Below are positions 24,451 through 35,030 of a DNA stretch of 64,000 nucleotides, piece by piece. The translations under genes and the position numbers were made by a program. Every line of letters starts with the position of its first letter. Position 1 is the first letter of the stretch. The notes beneath the pieces are model-generated. The model was not told where the DNA came from. It was given only the letters and a program-made list of their open reading frames with translations, and searched no databases. The DNA is from Chloranthus sessilifolius (Eukaryota > Streptophyta > Magnoliopsida > Chloranthales > Chloranthaceae), in NCBI GenBank assembly GCA_021018995.1, contig CM037587.1:90331251-90395250 (forward strand). Reading direction: 5' to 3'.

Positions 24451-24530
24451 CCTCGAGGGGTTAGATGAGCTGGCCAGGTACCTGCTTCCAAAAGCAGGAG
24501 GCCTGAGTTCGAATCCCCTCCCCCTTGAGG
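24451..24530 (+). other. tRNA-like head with A and B box motifs
   Basis: Outer ends CCTCGAG and CTTGAGG could pair with one mismatch. An A-box-like TGAGCTGGCCAGG and a B-box-like GAGTTCGAATCCC are in tRNA order, and CCTGCT...AGCAGG forms a hairpin in the anticodon position. The T-arm stem pairs poorly, so this is a SINE promoter head or tRNA pseudogene rather than a working tRNA. Confidence 0.6.
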
Positions 24531-24547
24531 CCACCCTAGGGATTTAT

Positions 24548-25029
24548 TGATGGATCTATATGGATCTATCGATTCGACCATCCAAAAATATGCTCTACGA
24601 TCTAGGCCCATGATCAATCAAAAATAATAAATCAACAATCCATTAAATTAAAATATATATGCGCACTTTGAGTGTGAGCCATTAAAGGTAGGTTGCTGAT
24701 TTTCAACGATCTCCTCGCTCTCAATATCTCCTAACACAATAGGGATGCTTTCTCTAATAGGGAAGATTGAATTGTATCGAGCAATCGTTGAGACCAAGTA
24801 CCCTTTATATTTATAGCCAAAAAGTCATTTCCCAATAAGAACTTGAATTACTAATTATATTGTAATTAAAAATCACAATCATACTATAACTAAAAGACTT
24901 AACTATTAATTGCTTATTCTTTTCAAATTCACCGAATTAACAACTACACATCTTAAGATTGATCTTACACCATTTACCGGTCAACGAGTTGACCATAGTG
25001 ATGGCTACCAAAAATAGAAACTTCCAACA
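24548..25029 (-). repeat. 3' LTR of the copia element
   Basis: 482 bp; in minus orientation begins TGTTGGAAG and ends ATCCATCA. Same length as the partner at 31084-31565, with scattered substitutions. Confidence 0.95.
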
Positions 25030-25044
25030 GTCTCCCACTTAGCC
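25030..25044 (-). other. Polypurine tract of the copia element
   Basis: The minus-strand reading GGCTAAGTGGGAGAC lies directly against the 3' LTR, as expected for the plus-strand DNA primer. Confidence 0.85.
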
Positions 25045-25559
25045 GTACTATGTCAATAAATTATGATTACTAAATATTAGCTAACTTTCTTTGAATGGTG
25101 AGTCATAATCAATCACAATCAAAGTCTTTATAATCAATCCGATCCAGTGAGAATTTTAACACAAAATCAATGTAGTCAATGCATCATGTCATCGATACAT
25201 AACCGTTCATTAGTTACCATATTAGAATTCATCACCGACATGGATTTCAACTAGTATGATTTCACATAGGTTGTAAATTCACAAACTGAATGGTGATTAC
25301 ACGTAAACTCAATCTATTATTGGTCCTACTTCATTGCCATTTATTGGCATCATCTGTTCCAAAATTTTATTTGCATAAAAATGAAAAAGAAAATAAATAA
25401 TCCTTATTTTCAAATCAATTAAACAAATATATTCACTCTCATACATCCACTCTCAAAGGCTATCAAAATTATCCTTTAATCCCATGCACACAACATGCTA
25501 CGAAAAGAACTTGGAAGGTAAGCCTTTAGTGAGAGGGTCAACTAACATGAGTGTCGTAC

Positions 25560-25960
25560 TGATCTTTTCAACAGATATAATTTGATTCTAAACTTTCTCC
25601 CTTACAATAAGATATTTAATATCAATATATTTAAAACATTCACTAGTCTTGTTATTATTGAAGATGACTATCGCAGCAGAATTATCACATAAGATTCTCA
25701 GTGGTCTTAAAATATTATCAATAACTCGAAGCCCGGAGATAAAATTCTTTAACCATTTCGTCTCACATGTTGCCTTAAAACATGTAACAAATTCTGCTTC
25801 CATAGTAGACGAAGTAGTCAGCATTTACTTAACGCTCTTCCAAGATATAGGTCCACCTACAAGCATAAAAATATAACCTAATGTGGACCTACGAGTATCT
25901 TGACACCCAGCATAGTCAGCATCTGAATAACCAATAACTTCAAGGTTATTCGACCTTTTG
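25560..25960 (-). pseudogene. Copia RNase H remnant
   Basis: The frame at 25588-25824 contains SSTMEAEFVTCFKATCETKW, then WLKNFISGLRV, LCDNSAAI and YIDIKYLIVREKV. The STMEAE, CDN and HIDIKY-type motifs are the copia RNase H signature, here with the His before IDIKY changed to Tyr. A YAGC...DTR segment just upstream (about 25880-25920) fits the linker from reverse transcriptase. The flanking frame is broken by stops. Confidence 0.85.
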
Positions 25961-26279
25961 TACGTGAGCATGTGCCCTTTAGTCCCTTATAAATAGTAAA
26001 AAATATTTTTGGCTACTTTCCAATGATCCAATTCAAGATTACATTGATACCTACCAAGCATGCCAACTATGTACGCTATGTCTGGACGAGTACAGACTTT
26101 TGCATACATGAAACTCTCAACTGTCGATGCATAGGGAATTGTCTCGATTTGCTTTCTCTCCAAATCAGTCTTGGGACTCTAAAGTAGACTAAATTTATCA
26201 CCCTTAATCACATGGGCAACAGTAGCTGAACAATTATGCATGTTAAATCTTTTGAGAACTTTATCAATATAAGTTCTTT

Positions 26280-27240
26280 AAGACAATCTCAATATGTCAC
26301 GGGTACTATCTCGATGAATCTCAATTCCTATCACGTCGGAAGCTTCACCAAGATCTTTCATATCAAAACTCTTTGGTAAAAAGTTCTTTATCTCATGTAA
26401 CATGCTCAAATTACTACTTGCAAGTAATATATCATTAACATATAAAATAAATATGATAAACTTGCTCTCACTAATTTTAAGATATATGCATTGATCCACA
26501 GTATTTTCTTTAAAACTAAAGTTTGAAATGACTTTATGAAATTTTAAGTATCATTGTCGAGATGCCTACTTTAAACCATATATAGACCTTTTGAGTCTAT
26601 AAACTAAATGACTCTCTCCCTTAACCTGAAAACCTTTAGGTTGTATCATAAAGGCATCTTTATGTAAGTCACTATTCAGAAAAGCTATTTTAACATCTAT
26701 TTGATGCAATTTTAAGTCAAAATGAGCTATTAATACCATGACTATACGAAAGGATTCCTTTCTAGAGACAAGAGAAAATGTCTCTTTATAGTCTATTCCC
26801 TCCTTTTGAGTAAACCATTTAGCAACTAACCTGGCCTTATATCTTTCTACATTACCTTTAGAGTCTTGTTTAATTTTATATACCCATTTACAGCCTACAG
26901 GCTTAACTCCTTCAGGTAACTCGCAAAGATCCCAAACTGAGTTATGTTTCATTGATTCCAACTCATCTTTCATAGCTTCGTGCGATTGAGTGAATTTGTT
27001 GCTCTTCATAGCTTGGTTAAAGGACACATGATCTGATTCCTTTCTAAAATTATACTCACTCTCATTAAGATAGACGATATAGTCATCAAAAATGGCTGGC
27101 TTCTTTACTCTTTCTGATCTACGCAATGGTTGATCATTGGCGGTCACCATGGGAGCAAGAGCTTCCTCAATGTGGGGTGTTTCAATAGGTATAATCGCAG
27201 GTACATCAACACTATCTTGAATGGCAGGTGTTAGTGTCAC
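26280..27240 (-). pseudogene. Copia reverse transcriptase remnant
   Basis: RNA-dependent DNA polymerase of the element, in two frames. The first (26566-27240) starts with an acidic linker, RRSERVKKPAIF, then WDLCELPEGVKPVGCKWVYK, ERYKARLVAK, FSLVSRKESFRIV and HQIDVKIAFLNSDL, ending at VYRLKRSIYGLK. The second (26278-26499) has QCIYLKISE and the catalytic YVDD-type box as YVNDILLAS, in which the first Asp is replaced by Asn, and ends FDMKDLGEASDVIGIEI. Loss of that Asp and the frame break make it inactive. Confidence 0.9.
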
Positions 27241-28229
27241 CTTTTCTTAAATAAAAGGATAGAAATTATAACCCGATTCTCCTCAAAAGTAATTTTTCTA
27301 GGCTCAACACTCCCACTGTTCTCACATTCCTCAAAGAATTTTGCATATCTAGTCTCATCAATCCGAGTACTATGAGTGGGGCAATAAAATCTCTAGCCTT
27401 TTGACCTATTAGGGTGACCAATAAAATGACAATTTATAGTTTTAGGATCCAATTTTTCTAATTATGGATTATACACATTTGCTTCCGCTAAACAGCCCCA
27501 AATGTGTAAATATCCTAGAGTCGGTTTTCTTCCTACCTATAGCTCATAAGGAGTTTTGGGAATAGCCTTACTAGGAACCCGATTCAGGATATGTACCGTT
27601 GTTTTCAAAGTTTCTTCTCACAAGAACATAGGCAATTTAGAGTTGCACAACATGTTTCTCACCATATTCATAAGAGTACGATTTCGTCGCTCAGCTATAC
27701 TGTTCTGTTTAGGTGTTCCCGGCATGGTGTATTGAGAAACAATCTCATGCTCCTATAGATACAGGGCGAATGGTCCTGGATTGCGACTTGTTTCAGAGTA
27801 TCTACCATAATACTCTCCGCTTCTATCAGGTCTCACAATTTTAATCTTTGAATTGAGTTATAAATCAACTTTGGCTTTATAGATTTTAAACATATGCAGG
27901 GCCTTAGATTTCTCATTAATGAGAAATATGTAACCGAAATGAGAATAGTCATCAGTGAAGGTAATAAAATATTTTTGGCCACCAATAGCAGGAGTTGGAA
28001 ACGATCCACAAATATCAGTGTGGACTATTTCCAGCAAACTCGTGCTCCTGATAACTCATTTCTTATTAGTCTTTGTGAGTTTTCCTTTAACGCAATCAAC
28101 ACAAGTATTGAAATCAGATAAATCGAGCGCATCGATTATATCAACTTTAATTAACCTCTCAATTTTATCCTTAGATATATGACCTAAACGTTTAATTTAT
28201 AAAATGGAGGAGTTGTCGATTGCTCATTT
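27241..28229 (-). pseudogene. Copia integrase remnant
   Basis: Read in minus orientation with several in-frame stops. Pieces in order: CVDCVKGKLTK (end of the zinc-binding part), LLEIVHTDICGSF containing the first catalytic Asp, YFITFTDDYSHFGYIFL with the second, SIAERRNRTLMNMVRNML containing the glutamate of the catalytic triad, and the downstream copia-typical GCLAEANVYNP / CHFIGHPNRSKG segments. The family order and catalytic positions are clear, although at least four stops interrupt the frame. Confidence 0.85.
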
Positions 28230-28634
28230 TCATTTCGTATTAACTTTATCATCCATATACATGGAAACTAAAGATTGGGCGTAAGATGAATCCAAGTTCA
28301 ACTGATAATTATTGCCCACTAGTGAGACACTACCCACAATATCGGAATCAAATAATAGAGTAAAAATATTATGTCCAAATTTAAATTCAAAACCTAATGA
28401 ATGCAATTTAGAAATTGAGATAAGATTTCTAGTGATACTTGGAAAATAAATAGTATCAACTAAATCTAAAATGAAATCACTATCTAAAATAAGACGAAGA
28501 GTCCCAATGGCCTCCACGTCTGCTTTTACTCCATTTTCGAGTTTGATAGTTCGTTCGTCTTTACTTAGCTCCCTGCTGGATCGAAATCCCTACATTGAAT
28601 TACCTATGTGAATAGTTACACCAGAATCTACCTA
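28230..28634 (-). pseudogene. Copia protease remnant
   Basis: The aspartic protease motif VDSGVTIHI is readable near 28610-28630, followed by a stop, then KLENGVKADVEAIGTLRLIL and ITRNLISISKLHSLGFEFKF (28230-28517). The order and the ISISKL segment are typical of the copia gag-pol region between protease and integrase. Confidence 0.85.
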
Positions 28635-29428
28635 TCAAGTATTGTGTGGAACATTAACATAAAGTGATTCAAAACACATAAAGGCTAGGTCATTACCTTT
28701 CTTAACTAGCCAATCTTTATATTTCTGATAATTCTTCTTGATGTGTCTCTTCTTCTTACAGAAGTGATATTTGATGTCAGAAGTAGATCCGCTAGCTTCT
28801 CCTTGTTTGATTTTCGGTAGAGAAGTTTTTACATTCTTTCCTTTATATGATCCCTTCTTTCTCTTGAAATTTCCTTTCGATGGTCCAAGAGCGACGTAAT
28901 GAGCATTTTGAGATTTTTCAGCCCGAAGTCTTTCTTCTTCATGGACACAGTAAGCAATTAGCTCGTTCATCTTCTATTTCTCTTTCTAAGTATTATAATT
29001 AATCTTGAACGGGACAAATTATACAGAAAGAGAAGTTATGATGAAGTGAACAAGATAACCCTCAGAAAAGCTCATGTCCATTTCTTTTAATTGAGTCGCC
29101 ATGCCACTCATTCTCATAATGTGCTCCCATATGCCACTATGACCATCATATTTTATGGTTCTCATTTTAACAATAAGACTACTGGCAAGTGCCTTAGAAG
29201 TCCCCTGAAATTATTCCTAAATGACTTGCATGTATTCCTTTGCATTGTGCAAGTCAGGAATGCCTCCCAGATCGCATCAGTAATGAAACTCTTTATGATC
29301 ATGAGGCTCATATTATTTGATCTATCCCATTTTTTTAAATCTGTATTGTTCACTGTCAGATCCTCAGCGGAGGCATCAATAATGAGCACCTTAGGCTTAT
29401 TAGATGGTATAGCATAGTCAAGATCCAT
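28635..29428 (-). pseudogene. gag: Copia gag remnant
   Basis: The first frame (29162-29428) has MDLDYAIPSNKP, KKWDRSNNMSLMIIKSFITD and AIWEAF, the UBN2-type copia gag start. After a frame break, MRMSGMATQLKEMDMSFSEG-like sequence follows, then the second frame (28635-28970) with MNELIAYCVHEEERLRAEKS, a Lys-rich basic stretch and the zinc knuckle. The knuckle reads YHFCKKKRHIKKNY: the first and third cysteines of CX2CX4HX4C are both Tyr, so zinc binding is lost. Stops between the frames break the protein. Confidence 0.88.
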
Positions 29429-31068
29429 GCAGCCTAAAATAATTGCAACTTGTTCCTTTCATTTGCCATAATTCGAGCCACTCAAAAGTTTAATTCCACT
29501 AATCATATTAGTAATAGAAGACGGGTTCAATGCTACACAATAATTAAAGATTTTATTATGTCCACATACAACTATAGCAACGATTCATTCTACAAGGGTA
29601 TATTTAAAGTGATTTACTTATGACAAGGAATTTAATAAAAAAATAAATAAACTAACATGAGAATCAATTTGTATTATTATGACCCTCCATTGGGTCGAGT
29701 CATAACACACTAGCCGCTTCCTCGATCGATATTATTAATTGTGGTACAAATTGTATCGTTATGACCCTCCTTTGGGTCGAGTCACAATATGCTAGCAGTA
29801 CCCACAAGAAAAAATAAATAAATAGTAAAATATAACCATCACACAATATTAAGTGATTCATCACCGTTGGGCAGAAGTAATCCCTTAAGTTGTGATGTGA
29901 ACGCTTACTACACACTTTCACTAAATTTGTAACATTGTCTTGGACAAAAATAAATCTCACTATGAAAATCACGACACTAAGAAAGATCATCACCGTTGGG
30001 TAAAAGAATTATTCCAAGTCATATTTTCAATTTGGGTTTTATAATATGTGAGATGGTCACAAAATTGGTTAAATAAAAAAAATTAAGTCACTTAATAGAT
30101 ACAAGTAGTCAAATCTAGCTCATGTTGTGGGTAAGTGTTAAAAAATTAATAATAATTGGCGGTAATATTATGTAAATACTAGCCTTGGTCCTAATGCACA
30201 ACCTCCAATACCCAACTTTAATTAAATACACTGAAATATACAATAATTATCCGATGAAAAATTATCAAAATGACACCAGGTCATGAAAACGTCACAACAG
30301 AGAACTCATTTTAAATAATAGACCTCAAACACAGATTCGGAGTGCTCGAGAAAGTTAAAATCTATATATAATGTCCGAAAATCGGACATATAGATAGCCC
30401 AGAAATGTCTCGAAAAGAATAAGGAATAATTCGGGTCAAAATGGGCCTTAAAGACAAACGGGTCATGTCAAACGAGCCATACCAGGTCATAGATTGGATC
30501 GGGTCATGGCCCGAGTCTGGTTATTGGCTGGGCCAGGTCACAAACTAGGTCAGGTCTAGTACTTATATGGGTCCATCATGTAGACTTGTATAACGGGTCG
30601 ATCACGGGGCCCTTTAGACCCATCGTGCAAGTAAAGGAGACACTGATTAGTCGTCTTCTTCAAGGGAACCATTAATTAGAGATCTAAAGGTCTCTTTTGT
30701 TAACTTGTAATATTGAGGAGGAGCTTGTCAAGCAACGATCGAGACAAGGACCCAACAAGGCATACATTATCTTGAATTTTATAATTATTCATATATCCAT
30801 CAAACTTGCATGTGTTTTATATAAGATCCTTAATCTTCCCAGAAATTAGGTGTTTCCATTAAATCCGATGACCAACAAACCCTTATTCACAGTTCTCTTT
30901 CTATTAATCAATCGATCGGTAGAAAACATGAATCAAGCAAAACCGTCACCGAAATTCGAAAAAGAGCAATGAAGCTTGAGGATCCCGGTGAACACCAAGG
31001 AGTATATAATCACTTAGAAAAGTAATAAAGTAGGCAATATTGTTTTAACCGATCAAAAACCAAAATAT
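29429..31068. other. Copia 5' leader
   Basis: About 1.6 kb between primer site and gag. It contains an 82-bp-spaced direct repeat with GACCCTCCATTGGGTCGAGT at 29681 and a near copy at 29763, and a second pair, ATCACCGTTGGG, near 29868 and 29988. A GGGTCATG/GGCCCGAG word cluster lies at 30430-30620. No further gene is seen. Confidence 0.7.
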
Positions 31069-31081
31069 GGTTCTAATACCA
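31069..31081 (-). other. Primer binding site of the copia element (initiator tRNA-Met)
   Basis: The minus-strand reading TGGTATTAGAACC differs at two positions from TGGTATCAGAGCC and is two bases from the LTR end. Confidence 0.9.
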
Positions 31082-31083
31082 AT

Positions 31084-31565
31084 TGATGGATTTGTATGGA
31101 TCTATTGATCCGACCATCCAAAAATATGCCCTAGGATCTAGGCGCATGATCAATCAAAAATAATAAATCAATAATCCATTAAATTAAAATATATGTGCAC
31201 ACCTTGAGTGTGAGTCATTAAAGGTGGATTGCCGATCTTCAACAATCTCTTCGCTCTCAATATCTCCTAGCACAATGAGAATGTTTTTGCTAATATGAAG
31301 GATTGAATTGTGTCGAGCAATTGTTGAGACCAAGCACCCCTTATATTTATAGCCAAAGAGTCATTTCCCATTAAGAACTTGAATTACTAATTATATTGTA
31401 ATTAGAAATCACAATCATACCATAACTAAAAGACCTAACTATTAGTTGTTTATTCTCTTCAAATTCACCGAATTAGCAATTACGCATCTCAAGATTGATC
31501 TTACACCATTCACCGGTCAACGGGTTGACCATAGTGACGGCCACCAAAAATAAAAACTTTCAACA
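31084..31565 (-). repeat. 5' LTR of the copia element
   Basis: 482 bp, partner of 24548-25029, followed by the right TTTAT target duplication. Confidence 0.95.
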
Positions 31566-31667
31566 TTTATATCCTGTGCTGACCCGACATGTGGTGAATT
31601 TGGGGTACGCATGTGCCCTTAGGATTATGCGAGTGCTCTAAGAGGCCCGGATACCCAGGTTATCAAA

Positions 31668-31671
<4 letters not shown>

Positions 31672-31721
<50 letters not shown>
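31672..31721. repeat. (TA)n run at the SINE tail
   Basis: About 50 bases of TA repeats directly before the right target-duplication copy of the split SINE. Confidence 0.95.
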
Positions 31722-31724
<3 letters not shown>

Positions 31725-31789
31725 AAGTCCTTTCAATTAAATAAATAAATAAATATTATAATTTAATCCTGCGAAATAGCTCTCTAAGC

Positions 31790-32540
31790 CATAGCGACAA
31801 ATTTCGTTTTCGGCGACATTTCGGTAGGGGGTCATTGCAGTTCATTTCGGATAAGTTTCGAGAAAAATTTGAAAAGTGTCGGGAAAATTTCGGGGAGTAC
31901 AAAAAATATTAAATATAAATTATATTTAAATTTCATAAAAAAATTTATTTATTATTTAAAAAATGACAAAAATTAGAAAAGATTTATTAATTTCGTTAAT
32001 TTCGCCGAAATTAATGAAATTTCAGCGATTTCGGAGAAATCATTGAAATTTCGCCGAAAGTTTCGCCAGACCCCTATTTCGATAAATTTCGAAGATATTT
32101 CGGAGAAATTTATCACTATGCTCCAGCCTAGCGTCAACGTTGCGGCATCAAATCAAGCATAGGAAATCTTGTTTCGTGTACGGGCTAATTATGTGTCACT
32201 AACGGAGTCATCAGATGACTTTCACTGATTTTATAATAAATCAAGACTGTCCACGCGGAGTCCCCACAAGAGAAGTATCACACAGTATTGTTGATGAACG
32301 CATCTTTGGAGGTTAAATGTGGACCGCTAGATTATCATATTTTGCTTTAAAAGGGGACGGTAATGATCGTTGGTCGTATCTGTGCATCCTAAGGATTAAA
32401 ATTTCGGTTAAAATTATCTGTTTCGGTCCCTACCGAAACGATAATTATGGACCAAAATTTTGATCATTTTAATATGGGACTCAAAATTTCGATCAAAATT
32501 TCAGTTCAAATTTTAAGTTTCATCCAAGCCGGAAACTAAA
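31790..32540. repeat. CGAAATTTCG palindromic-word tract, right part
   Basis: Dense words such as CGCCGAAATT, AATTTCGG and GAAATTTC at 31795-32110 and again at 32390-32530, with unrelated sequence between. It continues the tract at 24195-24375. Confidence 0.85.
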
Positions 32541-32713
32541 ATTACTCTCTCAAGTCTGAAATAAGCTTGTCATGTGGGTAACAGATATGAATCAATTACG
32601 AACGTTTTTTTAGGACTTCGACTGTACAGCTAGAATCTTACAAAAGCTGTGCTCCCAAAAGCCAGATAACTGAGGCCCGGGAGGGACTACACGCCCCCTG
32701 GGTTAAAGAAATC

Positions 32714-34224
32714 GGAATAATTTTCAGGATAGACCCAGTCATTGCACATTTTTCCACGAGAGAACCTATAGTTTCACCTTTCATGTACGATCAGCTCCAA
32801 GCCGAGCAGTCACCCAAAAATCTAAAATGCTAAAAATACCACTAGAGCCTATAAAAGATAGTGAAACGAAGAGTTTTTTATTTGGGCAGTTCTAAACCAG
32901 CCACGAAATCATCCTTTAGCACCCCACCCTTAACGCCACTATGTCATTGACTGCTTCAAATCATACGATGAAGATTCTAACATGATCTTGTGCATGCACC
33001 ATTTGGCTTTCAAGTTACTTCTTATGAATGTGTGCAATGTGAAATAAAAAAATCAACAGTCTAATGACATACCCAAGATCTCATGATCCAGCATGTAGAA
33101 GATTGGGTTGAAAAACGATCTTCAGCGTGTAATTCAATGCATCCACCATCTAACTCGTTCGATTTGAAAGCAACAATGTAAAGATCGATCATAGTTGCCA
33201 AAAATCAACATGACACTTGCTATCTATCATTTGATTTAACACAGTCAACTATCAAATTTGACGATAGGCTCAACTAATGAATCGTCACCAATCGAATAAT
33301 AATTCGCCATTGCTCAACTAATGAATCGAAAACGATTCAATAATGAACCGATCAAATAATGAATCGTCAGCGTTCGATTAATGAATCGTCAGTACCGCTC
33401 TGATAACAAATCACCACCACTCTCTGATAAAAAATTGTCATCGCTCTGATATAAAATCTTCATCACCCTGATATAAAATAGTCACCGCTCTTGTATCAAA
33501 TGGTGATATTGCTAATTTTTTTGTCACAATATATAAAAATGGTTTTCCCATACGAGTAAAAGCATGTTGTGTAGTGCAATTAATGGTAGCATGTCTCTTC
33601 TATAATAGGCAGTTTTGAGTTCGAAACTTCTTAAGTGCATGTTTCTGGTTTAGCGTGCAAACGAAGCCAACTCAATTAAATGTACAACCTATAACAAACC
33701 AATAATTTTAGATTAAAATATTTCTTTTTATCCGAGCGGTGACGATTTGCTATTAAAGTAGGGGCGATTTGTTATCAAAGCGGGACAATTTGTTATCAGA
33801 TTAATGACGATTCATTATTAGAGCGATGACAATTTGTTATCAGAGCAGTGGCGATTCATTAGTCGAGCGATAACGATGCATTATTTGATCGGTGACAATT
33901 CATTAGTTGGGCCTATCATTAAAGTTGATAGTTGATTGTGAAAAAATAGATTGTAAAGAGCATGTTTCGTGCCGATCTTTGACATATTTGATCTTTACAT
34001 TGTGACCTTCAAATCAAATGGCATAGATGGTGTTTCACTTCGCACAAATTTTTTATTTTCGAAGTATGTGGAATAGTGAAAAGTATAAGAATTTCATACT
34101 TTTTACGTTAGCTACGATAGCTGGAATTGGCTCGGCTCCAAGCTGGTCGTTTATGGGAAAGGTAAAACTATAGGATCTCTGGCGGAAAAGAGTAAAATGA
34201 GAGGGTCGATCCTGAAAATTTTCC
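32714..34224. mobile_element. Non-autonomous MULE with long inverted arms
   Basis: A 1,511-bp element with a perfect 9-bp target duplication, AAAGAAATC, at 32705-32713 and 34225-34233, the length expected for Mutator-like elements. The ends read GGAATAATTTTCAGGAT on the left and GGAAAATTTTCAGGAT on the right (reverse complement). Inverted arms (about 32714-33490 and 33745-34224) are similar over several hundred bases and hold scattered AATGAATCGTC, GCTCTGATAACAAATC and related words. The unpaired middle (33540-33720) has a tRNA-like segment. The right end matches the terminal repeat at 22320-22443, making this a deletion derivative or relative of that MULE. No coding capacity. Confidence 0.92.
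33567..33640 (+). other. tRNA-like segment in the centre of the short MULE
   Basis: An A-box-like TAGTGCAATTAATGG and a B-box-like GAGTTCGAAAC lie about 55 bases apart, in tRNA order. The stems are poor. It could be a SINE remnant or chance. Confidence 0.35.
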
Positions 34225-34233
34225 AAAGAAATC

Positions 34234-35030
34234 TCTACATTCATTAGTTGCCCTAAAAATTTGGTGTATTGGCCATTATGTGGCATCCATCACGAGGATT
34301 GGGTGTCACAGAAACTTAGGCAAAGTTGATCAGATCCCATTAAAAAAAAAATATTTTTTTATAACCTTTTCACTGTTAAAAATGTCGTTAAAATTGGAAA
34401 AAGTCAATACACCAAATTTTTAGGACGTCACCTTATCTTTGACCCATTAAGCTTGTGGACAATTATGCGCCCGAGCAATTTATGTTATCTTTTAGTTCAT
34501 TGTTTTGGACATTAAAATGCAAGCAAAGTACGCTTTCGTAACAAATCCTAACTAATTTATAACGTTTGCGGGATGGTCCTATAACTTAAATGGAAGGTAC
34601 ACCATGACGCAACAACCTTGAGGTGGGAGGTTCAATATCAACTTACCTACCTAAATAAAATTTAATCTATGACAGCCTATTTGGATAAAAACACGGGAAA
34701 TGTAGGAAAGTAAAATAATAAACCTATATTTTCTCATGGATACCTAAGTTTTAGGAAACTATGAGATTCCTTTGTTTTCCGTTGTTTGGATAACCGCATT
34801 CCTTGTGACAATTCGAATTTTCCCAACCTAAATTTTCTGAGATATATATTTTTTTTCTTCTTTAAATCAAATCTAATTGGGAAAATTCGGACCGCTAGAT
34901 CGCAGAACACAATTTCATACAAGACACTTGGTATATTCACACACATTGCGGAAGTCAAAGTAGTTATAGCAAAATTGGCAGAACTAAATATTTTATTTCT
35001 ATACAGACATATGACCGGAAGATCTAAAAT
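34234..35030. other. Intergenic stretch with one SINE copy
   Basis: Apart from the SINE at 34573-34660, no gene or named repeat is supported. The short frames at 34734-35043 are overlapping and featureless. Confidence 0.5.
34573..34660 (+). mobile_element. tRNA-derived SINE head, copy 1
   Basis: The sequence from TGGTCCTATAACTT through ATGGAAGGT, CACCATGA, CCTTGAGGT and TTCAATATC aligns with the minus-strand copy at 42661-42747. That copy preserves clearer A-box (TAGCTCACCTGG) and B-box (AGTTCGATATC) motifs. Two dispersed copies in opposite orientations support a SINE family. Confidence 0.7.

Larger units (their letters stand above)
24548..31565 (-). mobile_element. Full-length Ty1/copia element
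   Basis: A 7,018-bp minus-strand element bounded by two 482-bp LTRs and a perfect 5-bp target duplication, TTTAT, at 24543-24547 and 31566-31570. The primer site is at 31069-31081 and the purine tract at 25030-25044. The polyprotein order gag, protease, integrase, reverse transcriptase, RNase H reads leftward from about 29430 to 25560, which is the copia order. Stops and frameshifts occur throughout, and the LTRs have visibly diverged, so it is old and defective. Confidence 0.95.
24442..31716 (+). mobile_element. tRNA-derived SINE split by the copia element
   Basis: The 17-base direct repeat TATAATTTAAGTCCTTT occurs at 24425-24441 and 31717-31733. Just inside the left copy is a tRNA-like head (24451-24530). 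The right part, 31566-31716, ends in a (TA)n tail immediately before the second repeat copy. Removing the copia element with one TTTAT gives a SINE-sized body of roughly 250 bp with a tRNA-like head, a TA-rich tail and a long target duplication. The first bases of the right duplication overlap the TA tail, so its minimal length is about 14. Confidence 0.72.

Noticed and set aside
24451-24530. Functional tRNA gene
   Set aside because: A and B box motifs are present but the T-arm does not pair properly and the anticodon loop is not seven bases; a SINE head fits better with the flanking duplication and TA tail.
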